This document shows, piece after piece, positions 8,829-17,128 of a DNA stretch of 64,000 nucleotides. Under the pieces are notes generated by a model, which was given only the letters and a program-made list of their open reading frames with translations, had not been told where the DNA came from and ran no database searches. The position numbers and the translations under genes were made by a program. Every line of letters starts with the position of its first letter. Within the stretch, counting starts at the first letter, position 1. The stretch comes from Hirschia baltica ATCC 49814 (GTDB lineage Bacteria > Pseudomonadota > Alphaproteobacteria > Caulobacterales > Hyphomonadaceae): the NCBI RefSeq assembly GCF_000023785.1, contig NC_012982.1, forward strand, positions 62,001 to 126,000, written 5' to 3'.

Positions 8829-9551
8829 TCAAGAGACTTTAAGCTGTTCTAACAGACTAATTTCATTAGGTTTTGCAGCGCAAATTACCTTCTCGTTGAA
8901 GAGATCTTTGAGCGGATTTCCCGCATCTGGGGAAATTGCTACGACTTTAGGAAGTGTAATGCTGGATAATTGGGACCAATCTTGAAGCGCGAGATCTATA
9001 AACTCTGCGGCCATGGGTGAATGAACCAGAATAACATCAAGCTTCAAATCCATTTGTAAGCGATGTCGCAATTTTTCTTCAAAATCAGGATGAATTTTAG
9101 ATTGGTAGACAGGTAAGAACTCTGCGTCATACCCCTCATCATTCAGATCTTGAACGATATTTCCGCGCGGGGTGGAATTACCCATATGAAGCAATGGTCC
9201 ATTATTGGGCTTCCAGTTTTCACTAATAAATTGTTTTAAATCATTTGCATCACCGCGAGCGGAGTGAATATTTTTAAAACCAGCTTGACGTGCTGCTTGT
9301 GCGGTTGCATCGCCGACACAAAAGACCTGTTTTGCATGTCGAAATGGAGCGCGAGGCGCAAATTGAACGCCATTTTGGCTAGTGAAAATCAGCGCACCTT
9401 TATAGTTTTGCTGATTAAATACAATTGAAGTCTGGGTGAGCTTTATTGCTGGTAGTTTTTCACCCAAAAAACCATTTTGTTTCAATCGGTTTGTCGTCTG
9501 TGTAGCACCTGGTTCCGCGCGGGTGACTAAAACCGTAAGCAATTTTGTCAT
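8829..9551 (-). CDS. hemD: Uroporphyrinogen-III synthase
   Basis: 240 residues. It cyclises and inverts ring D of hydroxymethylbilane to give uroporphyrinogen III (EC 4.2.1.75). The sequence is divergent, as is usual for HemD, but keeps the N-terminal VTRAEPGATQTTNRL, the mid-domain ALIFTSQNGVQF, the CVGDATAQAARQAGF stretch, and the second-domain LVHSPMAAEFI. It starts 5 bp after hemC ends and is 57 bp upstream of mic60, consistent with a single operon that follows the pathway order hemC-hemD. Confidence 0.9.
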   Translation of the reverse strand: MTKLLTVLVTRAEPGATQTTNRLKQNGFLGEKLPAIKLTQTSIVFNQQNYKGALIFTSQNGVQFAPRAPFRHAKQVFCVGDATAQAARQAGFKNIHSARGDANDLKQFISENWKPNNGPLLHMGNSTPRGNIVQDLNDEGYDAEFLPVYQSKIHPDFEEKLRHRLQMDLKLDVILVHSPMAAEFIDLALQDWSQLSSITLPKVVAISPDAGNPLKDLFNEKVICAAKPNEISLLEQLKVS

Positions 9552-9556
9552 AGTCT

Positions 9557-10579
9557 TTATTGACCCTTATTATCCCTGAGTTTGGCGACTTTTTCACCTA
9601 ATTCAAACCCTAATGAAGCTGCTTGGTTTTCATCTGGAATTGTATCAAGGCTCATTTGTGAAAACCAGCGTTTGCTGCCATCATCAGCCAAGACTTCTCC
9701 GCGCATATCCACACCAGTTTCATTAAAGCTCAAATGTCCGGCAATCGGCGTGCGGCAAGATCCGTCTAATCTTTTAAGAAAAGCACGCTCGGCTATTGCG
9801 GCAATACGTGATTCTAGAACATCAATTTGCAGACATGCCTTAAAAATCCAGTCTTCTGCATTATTGGTTAGTGTGGTGCAGACAATGCCTTGTCCACATG
9901 CGGGCAACATTTCTTCTTTGGGCATAAAACCGGCTGCTTTGTCTGTCATACCTAAACGGTTTAGACCTGCGGCAGCGAGTAGTGTGGCGTCAGCTTGACC
10001 TTCTTCTAGTTTGCGCAGGCGAGTTTGCACATTGCCTCTAAACATAACGATTTTTAGGTCTGGACGAAGGGCTAGGGCTTGGGCGCTGCGACGTAGACTT
10101 GCTGTTCCAAGGGTTGCACCATGAGGTAGGTCTTTGATATTGCCCACTTTTCCAAACAATGCGTCTCGTGGGTCTTCGCGCGGTAGATAGCATCCCATTT
10201 GCAATCCGTCTGGGAGCACTGTTGGTACATCTTTGAGAGAATGAACCACAATATCGATGCGTCCTGATAGTTGCGCGATGTCCAGCTCTCTTGTGAATAG
10301 GCCTTTGCCGCCAGCATCTTGTAAGCGCTTGTCTAATAATTGGTCGCCGGAAGTAGTGAAAGTGTGGATCTCAATTTCGACTGTATTCCCGACAATTTCT
10401 TTAAAACGAGCCGCAAAATCTTCAGCTTGCTGCACGGCAAGTGGCGATCCACGTGCACCAATCTTTACAATCTGTGTTGAATTGGTGAGGGGTTTTGCCT
10501 GAGTTTGTGTCGAGTTTTTGTTGCTCACGTCCCGAGTCTCTCCAGTTTTTGTATAAATTTCGTGCTCAAACGACATCAT
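9557..10579 (-). CDS. hemC: Hydroxymethylbilane synthase (porphobilinogen deaminase)
   Basis: It polymerises four porphobilinogens into hydroxymethylbilane (EC 2.5.1.61). Clear blocks are KIGARGSPLA, GKGLFTRELD, VVHSLKDVPT, GTASLRRSAQ and FRGNVQTRL, plus the cofactor-attaching Cys (C275 in this numbering, in LDGSCRTPIAGH). The 340-residue form starting at ATG 10579 has no clear ribosome-binding site and lies only 19 bp from the divergent tsaD ATG. An in-frame GTG at 10528 has GGAGA 10 nt upstream and would leave room for divergent promoters. Either start keeps the whole catalytic core; the GTG is the likelier one biologically. Confidence 0.92.
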   Translation of the reverse strand: MMSFEHEIYTKTGETRDVSNKNSTQTQAKPLTNSTQIVKIGARGSPLAVQQAEDFAARFKEIVGNTVEIEIHTFTTSGDQLLDKRLQDAGGKGLFTRELDIAQLSGRIDIVVHSLKDVPTVLPDGLQMGCYLPREDPRDALFGKVGNIKDLPHGATLGTASLRRSAQALALRPDLKIVMFRGNVQTRLRKLEEGQADATLLAAAGLNRLGMTDKAAGFMPKEEMLPACGQGIVCTTLTNNAEDWIFKACLQIDVLESRIAAIAERAFLKRLDGSCRTPIAGHLSFNETGVDMRGEVLADDGSKRWFSQMSLDTIPDENQAASLGFELGEKVAKLRDNKGQ

Positions 10580-10598
10580 TCACTTGGTATTGTGACTA

Positions 10599-11741
10599 AT
10601 GGGGAGTACAAGCGCGCCCATCATGACGCAAGATAAACAAACATCTTCTAAACCTTCTATAATATTGGGGCTTGAATCAAGCTGCGACGAAACCGCCGCT
10701 GCTTTGGTGCGCCGCCATAGCGATGGGAGCGTTGAAGTTTTATCAGAACGCATCGCAAGCCAAGATGACAAGCATGCAGCTTTTGGCGGAGTCGTTCCAG
10801 AAATTGCAGCGCGTGCCCATGTTGAGCGCATGGATGGTCTGGTCAAAGAAGTGATGTCGGAAGCGAACATTGGCTGGAAAGATATTGGCGGCGTTGCCAC
10901 CACTTCGGGACCGGGACTTATTGGCGGTGTGCTTGTGGGCCTAATGACGGGCAAAGGAATATCACTTGCGCATGATATTCCTTTTATGGCGGTTAATCAC
11001 CTTGAAGGTCACGCTTTGTCACCGCGTTTAACCGGACAGATCATTTTTCCATATCTATTGCTTTTGGTTTCGGGTGGGCATTGTCAGTTTTTGATGGTCA
11101 AAAATTTAGGTGAGTATGAGCGCCTTGGATCAACGATTGATGATGCACCCGGTGAAGCGTTTGATAAAACCGCTAAACTTATGGGGCTTGGATTTCCGGG
11201 CGGGCCAGCGGTTGAGCGCTGGGCGAAAGATGGAAATGAGAATGCGGTGGAGCTTCCGCGTCCTTTGCTCAATCGTAAAGACACGCTTGATATGTCTTTT
11301 GCTGGTCTTAAAACAGCTGTACGTCGCGCGATTGAGTTAGAGCCGCTATCTGATACGCGAAAAGCGGATATAAGCGCGAGTTTTCAGCTTGCTGTGGCGG
11401 ACATTCTTTCCAAGCGCACATCGCAAGCTATGAGTCTGTTTAAGGAACGCGTTGATGCGTCAAATCTACAGTTTGTAATTGCTGGCGGCGTTGCAGCTAA
11501 TAAGACAATACGCGCGCGATTGGAAAGCGTGGCTGAGGATGCGGGATTTAATTTTGCCGTGCCGCCGATGAAATGGTGCACTGATAATGCAGCAATGATC
11601 GCGCTTGTTGGCCTAGAGAAATTTGAGCGTGAAGCGTTTGATGATCTGGATGTGAGTGCGCGAGCGCGCTGGCCTTTAGATAGCGATGCGGCGAGTCAAA
11701 AACCTGCTTATGGCGGAGGCCGCAGGGGGGCGAAGGCATGA
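10599..11741 (+). CDS. tsaD: tRNA N6-adenosine threonylcarbamoyltransferase
   Basis: It transfers threonylcarbamoyl to A37 of ANN-decoding tRNAs (t6A). Family features are the N-terminal GLESSCDETAAAL phosphate-binding loop, the metal-binding HxxxH (H134 and H138 in VNHLEGHAL), GPGLIGGVLVG, and the C-terminal VIAGGVAANKTIR and WCTDNAAMIA. An alternative ATG at 10623 would remove eight residues. It is divergent from hemC and is followed by gpsA after 118 bp, a frequent alphaproteobacterial order. Intriguingly, mtaB, which makes ms2t6A from the tsaD product, is also in this window (38.3-39.7 kb). Confidence 0.95.
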   Translation: MGSTSAPIMTQDKQTSSKPSIILGLESSCDETAAALVRRHSDGSVEVLSERIASQDDKHAAFGGVVPEIAARAHVERMDGLVKEVMSEANIGWKDIGGVATTSGPGLIGGVLVGLMTGKGISLAHDIPFMAVNHLEGHALSPRLTGQIIFPYLLLLVSGGHCQFLMVKNLGEYERLGSTIDDAPGEAFDKTAKLMGLGFPGGPAVERWAKDGNENAVELPRPLLNRKDTLDMSFAGLKTAVRRAIELEPLSDTRKADISASFQLAVADILSKRTSQAMSLFKERVDASNLQFVIAGGVAANKTIRARLESVAEDAGFNFAVPPMKWCTDNAAMIALVGLEKFEREAFDDLDVSARARWPLDSDAASQKPAYGGGRRGAKA

Positions 11742-11859
11742 AGAATGTGAACAGCTGAGGTGTTTTTAGCTTGTTTCCATGCTTAAGGTCATTAAAAATC
11801 GAGATAATAAAGACGATTGAGTCGTATAACATCGCCAAGCGGTGTGAAGAGGAGGTTTT

Positions 11860-12852
11860 GTGAGTTTTCAAACTATCGGCGTTATCGGTGCGGGCGCTTG
11901 GGGAACGGCTCTGGCGATTAATGCGCAGCGCGCTGGCCGCGATGTTGTCTTATGGGCACGTGAAGACGATGTGGTTGAAGCGATCAACACAACTCAGAAA
12001 AATCCTAAATATCTACCTGATGCAGATGTTGTGGGTATTCACGCCACTTCGGACATGGCCGAGATTTCCAATTGTGATGCTGTGATGGCGGTGACACCTG
12101 CGCAATTTATGCGGGGAAGTTTGGAGTTACTCGCTAAGACAGCAAAACCGGGTGTTTCGGTGATGTTGTGTTCAAAAGGGTTTGAGACAAAGTCTCTTAA
12201 AATGATGACGGATGTTTTGGAAGAGAGCATTCCGGGGGCAATTGCTTCTGTGTTGTCAGGTCCGTCTTTTGCCATTGATGTGGCACTTGGTTTGCCAACA
12301 GCTGTGACTTTGGCTTCGTCAAATCAAGAAGAGGGCGAGAGATGGATGTCTGCAATTGGGCGTCCAGAATTTAGACCTTATTATTCCGATGACATATTGG
12401 GTGCAGAAGCAGGTGGCGCAGTTAAAAACGTGCTAGCCATCGCATGTGGGATTGTCGAGGGTAAAGGCCTTGGTCGATCTGCCCATGCTGCGCTTATTTC
12501 CAGAGGTTTTGCTGAATTAACACGCCTTGGCGTGGCTATGGGCGGAAATGCGGAAACGCTTAAAGGCTTGTGCGGTCTTGGTGATTTGGTGCTGACATGT
12601 TCTTCAGCTCAATCTCGTAATATGAGCTTTGGTTTTGCATTGGGACAGGGGCAAACGGTTGCGGAGGTGCTTGGGTCTCGTACGGCAGTCACAGAGGGTG
12701 TGGCGACGGCACCGGCAATCGCGCAATTGGCAAAAAATCTAAATGTTGAAATGCCAATTTGTGAAACAGTTGCGGAGATTGTTGCGGAGCGTATAACGCT
12801 TTCTCAAGGTATTGAGGCTCTGTTGAAGCGCCCATTTAAAGCTGAAGATTAG
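11860..12852 (+). CDS. gpsA: Glycerol-3-phosphate dehydrogenase [NAD(P)+]
   Basis: 330 residues. It reduces dihydroxyacetone phosphate to sn-glycerol-3-phosphate for phospholipid synthesis (EC 1.1.1.94). The start is GTG, decided by a near-perfect GAGGAGG ribosome-binding site 5 nt upstream. The Rossmann loop GAGAWG is at residues 10-15, and substrate-site blocks include SGPSFAIDVALGLPTAV, AGGAVKNVLAIACGI with the catalytic Lys, and GLCGLGDLVLTCSS. It is followed after 15 bp by the yciI-like gene, with which it is likely co-transcribed. Confidence 0.95.
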   Translation: MSFQTIGVIGAGAWGTALAINAQRAGRDVVLWAREDDVVEAINTTQKNPKYLPDADVVGIHATSDMAEISNCDAVMAVTPAQFMRGSLELLAKTAKPGVSVMLCSKGFETKSLKMMTDVLEESIPGAIASVLSGPSFAIDVALGLPTAVTLASSNQEEGERWMSAIGRPEFRPYYSDDILGAEAGGAVKNVLAIACGIVEGKGLGRSAHAALISRGFAELTRLGVAMGGNAETLKGLCGLGDLVLTCSSAQSRNMSFGFALGQGQTVAEVLGSRTAVTEGVATAPAIAQLAKNLNVEMPICETVAEIVAERITLSQGIEALLKRPFKAED

Positions 12853-12867
12853 AAGGGGATAGTTTCT

Positions 12868-13161
12868 ATGGCTTATTTTTCAATTTACGCGATGGACCGC
12901 CGCCCAGATGGCCCAACCATTCGCGCAGAAACACGTCCGGCGCATTTAGAATATCTACGCCGGTTAGGGGATGTAGTTAAACTAGCAGGGCCGGTTATGG
13001 CGCATGATGGGGAAACAGTTGCAGGGTCTCTTGTTGTGATTGAAGCTGATGATATTGATGCAGCCCACCAAATTGCAGCTGACGATCCATATGCCAAAGC
13101 AGGTTTGTTTTGTTCATCTGATGTGCGCGCTTATAAATGGGTTATCAACCCACCCGAATAA
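12868..13161 (+). CDS. YciI-like protein
   Basis: 97 residues, a complete YciI/ferredoxin-like alpha+beta domain. The typical pattern is an R-P-x-H-x-x-(Y/L) block (ETRPAHLEYLRRLGD), a GP-x-(M/L) turn (AGPVMAHDG), and a DDPYAKAGLF block near the C-terminus. YciI proteins have a conserved His-Asp pair of uncertain chemistry. It lies just after gpsA with an AAGGGGA ribosome-binding site and ends shortly before a terminator. A gpsA-yciI pair is common in related genomes. Confidence 0.88.
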   Translation: MAYFSIYAMDRRPDGPTIRAETRPAHLEYLRRLGDVVKLAGPVMAHDGETVAGSLVVIEADDIDAAHQIAADDPYAKAGLFCSSDVRAYKWVINPPE

Positions 13162-13171
13162 GATGATGTAA

Positions 13172-13675
13172 TCAATCTATTGAGGGAGCGGCAGTATCTG
13201 TTTGGGAATCTGCCGCTTTTTTTATGTGTGTTGGTATAAATTCTGCTGCGAGAGCCGATAGCAAAATGCTGGCAGTAAAGCACCATGCGCCGGGCTGACT
13301 CGCGGCGGCTGCAAATCCTGATCTGTGAGCGGCATAGACACCAATTGCCAAAACCATAACATCCAGCATTGACCATTTGCCAAGACGCGCAAGCCATTTG
13401 GTTGTGGAAGAATATTGGCGTTTGGGAGAGAAGACTAAACTTGTGAGAAGTGCGAGTTTTGAGATTGGAAAGAAGAGTGTGAAAATGACGAACACACTTG
13501 CAAGAAAATAATCTTTTTCAATCGAGAGCCCTGCAATCACTGAAAGTAGGGAGGGTGTTTCAGTGAAGAATTTAAGCTTGGTGAGCTTTACGAGCGGCAG
13601 CAAATAGCCGGCCGCTAATAATGGCCAAGCTGCGAGCACGAAAGTCGCAGCAAGAATGCTTCGAAGGGTGTTCAT
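13172..13675 (-). CDS. PqiA-domain inner-membrane protein
   Basis: 167 residues from the ATG at 13675, which has AAGGGGG at suitable spacing; a GTG at 13684 would add three residues but overlaps that ribosome-binding site. Four transmembrane helices are visible (about residues 5-25, 50-75, 92-112 and 125-145). The WLARLGKWSMLDVMVLAI block is the PqiA signature. PqiA proteins are thought to work with MCE proteins in lipid transport or membrane-stress responses, but here no pqiB partner is adjacent, and the protein is a single half-size PqiA unit. Confidence 0.75.
   Translation of the reverse strand: MNTLRSILAATFVLAAWPLLAAGYLLPLVKLTKLKFFTETPSLLSVIAGLSIEKDYFLASVFVIFTLFFPISKLALLTSLVFSPKRQYSSTTKWLARLGKWSMLDVMVLAIGVYAAHRSGFAAAASQPGAWCFTASILLSALAAEFIPTHIKKAADSQTDTAAPSID
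13188..13223 (+). terminator. Intrinsic terminator of gpsA-yciI
   Basis: Arms GCGGCAG / CTGCCGC with a 15-nt loop are followed by seven T. It lies 27 bp after yciI and falls inside the last codons of the convergent PqiA-like gene, so the same DNA encodes both a terminator and a protein C-terminus. Confidence 0.8.
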
Positions 13676-13701
13676 ATCCAGCACCCCCTTGTGATCTGGA
13701 A

Positions 13702-14595
13702 TTAGCTTTGGACAGCTGTTTTTAAATCAGTTTGGGCTGCTTGTATTGCAGCATCTACAGCCATGTCCCATTCTTTTGCAGTTGATGCATTTTGTGCAGC
13801 TTCTGGGAATGTGATGGATCTAGACGCATTGACGACACCGCCTTCAAGGCCTTGAGGGCCAGAGACAAAGCCAGCCACAGCTTGGGCTGCGCCTGCACCT
13901 TGTGCGCCATAACCAGGAACAAGAAACGGACAAATGGGTGCAGCTTCACGCAGAAGGCGAGCTTCTTCTGGGCCTGTGGCACCGGCAACAAGCATAAGGC
14001 CCGACCATTTTGTCTCTTTGCCTTGTAAGCGCTGTGCCAAAGGATTTAGCGCTTGTGCAACACGCATAAAGAGGGGAGCGCCTTCTAAATCCTTGGCTTG
14101 AAAATCTGCTGATCCCGGATTTGAGGTACGGGCAAGCACGGCAATGCCTTTGCCTTCACGAATGGCAACTTCGACGAAGGGTTCGAGTGTATCCAACCCC
14201 ATATAGGGATTAACGGTGATCGCATCAGAGGGAGCGCAGGCATCAGCGCCAAGATAAGCTTCAGCATATCCAACAGCAGTTGAGCCGATATCGCCGCGTT
14301 TGGCGTCCATCATCACGAGCAAATTAGCTTTTTGAGCTGCGACACACACGCGCTCTAAAGCGGCAACACCTTTAGAACCCCAACGTTCAAATAAGCCAGC
14401 TTGGGGTTTGACCATGGAGACTTTGCCTTCACAGCGCGCGATAACAGCCTCACCCCAATTGGCGACAGCTTCTGCGCCGTTCGTGCCGAATAAAGCGGGG
14501 ATTTTACCAAAATGAGGGTCAACACCAACACACAAAGGACCAAGCTCTAGCGTGGCCTTCATCAAACGGTCTGCGAAGGGAGTAGGAGAGGTCAT
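13702..14595 (-). CDS. pyrF: Orotidine 5'-phosphate decarboxylase (type 2)
   Basis: 297 residues. It decarboxylates OMP to UMP, the last step of de novo pyrimidine synthesis (EC 4.1.1.23). The catalytic D-x-K-x-x-D motif is present as DAKRGDI, with D97, K99 and D102. Other family blocks are LCVGVDPH and VPGYGAQGAGAAQAV. The length and sequence fit the longer type 2 subfamily rather than the ~240-residue E. coli type. It is followed by the protease-like gene upstream on the same strand, 12 bp away, suggesting shared transcription. Confidence 0.93.
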   Translation of the reverse strand: MTSPTPFADRLMKATLELGPLCVGVDPHFGKIPALFGTNGAEAVANWGEAVIARCEGKVSMVKPQAGLFERWGSKGVAALERVCVAAQKANLLVMMDAKRGDIGSTAVGYAEAYLGADACAPSDAITVNPYMGLDTLEPFVEVAIREGKGIAVLARTSNPGSADFQAKDLEGAPLFMRVAQALNPLAQRLQGKETKWSGLMLVAGATGPEEARLLREAAPICPFLVPGYGAQGAGAAQAVAGFVSGPQGLEGGVVNASRSITFPEAAQNASTAKEWDMAVDAAIQAAQTDLKTAVQS

Positions 14596-14607
14596 TGTAT
14601 TCCTGAG

Positions 14608-15444
14608 CTATTTTTGCGTAGAGGGCGCGTGGCAGATGACTTTGACGACGGATAATTCTCTGCGAAGACGGTCAGCTTCTTGACCATAAGTGCCGGTGCC
14701 AAATTTCATACCTGTTGTACTTGATGAAGTGACTTCATTTGCGTTTAAGGCAATTGCCAAAGATTCTGGTGCTGTTGTGTAGATACGGCCCCGACGCGGG
14801 CTTTCAGCGACTGTCACCCCGACAATGCGTCCATCGACATCGAAAACGGGTCCGCCACTAATGCCTGCAAGCGTGCCTTTTAAACCGCGCGTGCGGCCCA
14901 TTTCAGCCCATGTTAGTACGGGCTCTTCATTGCGGTAGCGACCACGGGTGATTAAGCGAGAACGCGCCAATAAGCGAGAAGAGACTTCTCCGGGTTCACC
15001 TTGAGGATAGCCCACATGAAAGCCTGCTTGGTTGAGACGTAGGTTTTCGGATGCATCAATGGCGAGGCTGCGAGGGGCACGCAATGTTTTGAGAATTGCG
15101 ATATCGGAATCTTCAGACGTTGAAACTTCGGTGACTGGCATAACGCGGCCACCACCATATAAAAGCCCGACATTCTCACAGCTATCAACGACGTGACGCG
15201 CCGTCATCCATAGGCCTTTTTGATCTATAGAAAAAGCGGTGCCGATACCATCTGCAGCCTCACCAATTTGGACGAGGATTTCTTCATCAAAGGCATTGGC
15301 TAGTGGGAGTGCTTTGCCGGATTCGCTGAAAATTTCAGTGGGAGGTGCTTCTGGTGCGTCTGCGCTATCGCGTGCACCTGAAAACAATGCCCACAGAACA
15401 ATACCTAAAACGGCAAATAAAACGATCCAATCTGGAATACGCAT
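14608..15444 (-). CDS. Membrane-anchored trypsin-like serine protease
   Basis: 278 residues. One N-terminal membrane helix (about residues 6-22) is followed by a trypsin-like domain. The catalytic triad can be read as H84 (TARHVVD), D114 (EDSDIAILKT) and S196 (AGISGGPVFD), so it appears active. There is no PDZ domain after the protease core, which sets it apart from DegP/DegS. It is likely anchored in the inner membrane and faces the periplasm. The substrate is unknown. It lies 12 bp upstream of pyrF on the same strand. Confidence 0.82.
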   Translation of the reverse strand: MRIPDWIVLFAVLGIVLWALFSGARDSADAPEAPPTEIFSESGKALPLANAFDEEILVQIGEAADGIGTAFSIDQKGLWMTARHVVDSCENVGLLYGGGRVMPVTEVSTSEDSDIAILKTLRAPRSLAIDASENLRLNQAGFHVGYPQGEPGEVSSRLLARSRLITRGRYRNEEPVLTWAEMGRTRGLKGTLAGISGGPVFDVDGRIVGVTVAESPRRGRIYTTAPESLAIALNANEVTSSSTTGMKFGTGTYGQEADRLRRELSVVKVICHAPSTQK

Positions 15445-15479
15445 TTAGCAGGTTTCTCGCGAGTTACGGTCTAACAAGT

Positions 15480-15911
15480 CTACAACCGAGCGACATTTGG
15501 GTCCCATAGTGCAGATGATATAATCAAAGCGGAAGCTATTTTCACAGCAATCAAAAGAATGGCAGCACCGGCTTCATCATTTTCGATACGTTTGGGTAGG
15601 TCTCGTAGAATAAGATCCACAAACCGAAAAGCCAGAATTTGTATTAATAGAGACACGATGCCCCAGATAATCAAATCTGCCAATGATACAGATGAGGCCA
15701 AACAAGAGGCTATTGGAATAGCGAGACCAACAATAACACCGGCTAATGCTAGTCCTGCTGAAGCGTTGCCTGAGCGAAGCAGCGCCATTTCTTTTTGAGG
15801 GGTTAGAAGAATATAAAATGTACAAGCCAGAAGAAGAAGAAGGCCAGCTGTACCCGTGTAGATCAAGAAATCTGGAAAACCCGAAACAAAAGATTCTACA
15901 GCAGCTTTCAT
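15480..15911 (-). CDS. DUF350 membrane protein
   Basis: 143 residues, four predicted transmembrane helices (about 15-36, 48-70, 77-98 and 117-138). The order and the Gly/Ala-rich ASAGLALAGVIVGLAIPIASC segment followed by an IIWGIVSLLIQI helix match DUF350 family proteins, whose function is unknown. Some DUF350 proteins are found with membrane-stress or polyamine genes; here no partner is adjacent, since the next gene is separated by 189 bp. Confidence 0.75.
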   Translation of the reverse strand: MKAAVESFVSGFPDFLIYTGTAGLLLLLACTFYILLTPQKEMALLRSGNASAGLALAGVIVGLAIPIASCLASSVSLADLIIWGIVSLLIQILAFRFVDLILRDLPKRIENDEAGAAILLIAVKIASALIISSALWDPNVARL

Positions 15912-16100
15912 AATACCCTCATATTCTTATTCGTTGTGAGCCAAAGCCACATTTGATGAATACGTCTTCGCAATATTAAAAAGACGCGTGTATTTTACAG
16001 CGGACAATGAAACGGCGCTTGGCTGTTTGGTCAAGGTTATGTCAACAAATATAACTGGGTTTTTTATGTTAACTGTTGATTTGGCGTTAGAAGAAATGTA

Positions 16101-16520
16101 TTAAATACCAAAGGCTGCCAATACAGCCCCTGCTGCGGCGAAACAGGTTTGTATGATCGTCAAGGCAACTGCGACCATGCGTTTACCTTTTCTGTTTTCA
16201 CGCATGCCTGTGACGCGCGGTCCTTTGCGCGGCGCGAGTGTCCATACATTTGATAAAAAACCTAAGGCCGTTATCAGACAGGTTATAAATGCGACAATTG
16301 AACCGGAAAGCAGGGCAAAGACTGATGCGCAGCCCAGCAGGATGGCTTGAAAATTAGATGAGACAAGGAGTGTTCGGCGTAGCATTCTATCGGCGCGGTT
16401 ATAATCAAGGCCGTCAAAAGCGATGTTCGCGAAGATAACAGCGACAGTCCAACCAGATGCAGCGGCACCCCCAGCAAAGGCAGCAGCAGAAGCAGCAAAT
16501 ATATTAGCTAGACTATCCAT
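16101..16520 (-). CDS. Small membrane protein of unknown function
   Basis: I do not recognise the family. Starting from the ATG at 16520 the product has 139 residues; a GTG at 16580 would add 20 residues but has no room for a ribosome-binding site, whereas the ATG has AAAGG 10 nt upstream. Three or four hydrophobic helices are visible (around residues 5-30, 50-70, 72-92 and 112-138 of the short form), separated by basic loops (ADRMLRR, RENRKGKRM). It may be a cytoplasmic-membrane protein. It ends 150 bp downstream of the DUF350 gene start. Confidence 0.55.
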   Translation of the reverse strand: MDSLANIFAASAAAFAGGAAASGWTVAVIFANIAFDGLDYNRADRMLRRTLLVSSNFQAILLGCASVFALLSGSIVAFITCLITALGFLSNVWTLAPRKGPRVTGMRENRKGKRMVAVALTIIQTCFAAAGAVLAAFGI

Positions 16521-16612
16521 GTCTTTGTAACCTTTTGAAAACTCGACGCTAGAGGTACACAAATCTGAAAGAGACGTCACCTCTTGTCTGTCCCGTGATC
16601 TGCAAAAACATG

Positions 16613-16628
16613 CTTAACCTGTGTTAAG
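16613..16628. repeat. Palindromic element upstream of small membrane protein gene
   Basis: Perfect 6-bp arms CTTAAC / GTTAAG are separated by four bases (CTGT). It contains two TTAA-type half-sites, but with six rather than seven bases between TTAAs, so it does not match the CtrA consensus exactly. It could be an operator for the small membrane protein gene 93 bp away. Confidence 0.3.
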
Positions 16629-17128
16629 GAAAAAGAAAGGTTTACAGCAGAGGTCCGAAATTTCACGAACTTTGTATAAATTGTAAATCAGAAGCTGTTA
16701 TTTGTATTTTGAAAAGCTGATCGGATATTTGTCAGCTAAGAGTTTCGCATGGCGGCGACTGCGGGGGATTCGATATTAAAACTTAAGGTGATTCGATATC
16801 TTGGGTTTTTAATGGATCGACTCCTCCGCGCTATGCTTTGGGCGGCGTGACGCTGAAAAAATGGTTCTTTTTTCCACAAAAATTAATGTTTATTAGCGAA
16901 ATCAGGGCGTTTATTCATGTTCTGTAAACCATTTTTAAGCTATAAAGCTTGCAGTAGAGTATGAGTAGATTGTGATAACGGCGGAAGTTTTCTTCATGAA
17001 AGCATCCGCCGTTTTTGCATTTTAGGTATCATTTTGAGCAGTATGTGAGGCGAGCCTACATATGGCTGTTTAAACCTTTGGCCTCTGCCAAAAATACTTG
17101 ATTATTCGTCCGATTGTATATGCTGGTT
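16629..17128. other. 500-bp intergenic region with repeats and an orphan terminator
   Basis: No credible protein gene. It holds a direct repeat GATTCGATAT (16767-16776 and 16790-16799) that embeds two GANTC sites, with a third GANTC at 16819-16823, and a plus-strand intrinsic terminator (16978-17016) that has no plus-strand gene upstream. A small plus-strand RNA ending at this terminator is possible. A short ORF (ATG at 16813) encodes only twelve residues and has no ribosome-binding site. Confidence 0.5.
16978..17016 (+). terminator. Orphan intrinsic terminator
   Basis: Perfect 8-bp arms ACGGCGGA / TCCGCCGT with a 19-nt loop are followed by five T. Both flanking genes are on the minus strand, so no annotated transcript ends here. 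It suggests a short plus-strand RNA. Confidence 0.65.

Noticed and set aside
16813-16851. Leader peptide ORF of twelve residues (MDRLLRAMLWAA)
   Set aside because: No ribosome-binding site, no clustered regulatory codons and no attenuator hairpin next to it.
16581-17128. 6S RNA or another known structured RNA in the intergenic region
   Set aside because: No 6S-like long bulged stem or other known RNA signature could be read; only an isolated terminator is certain.
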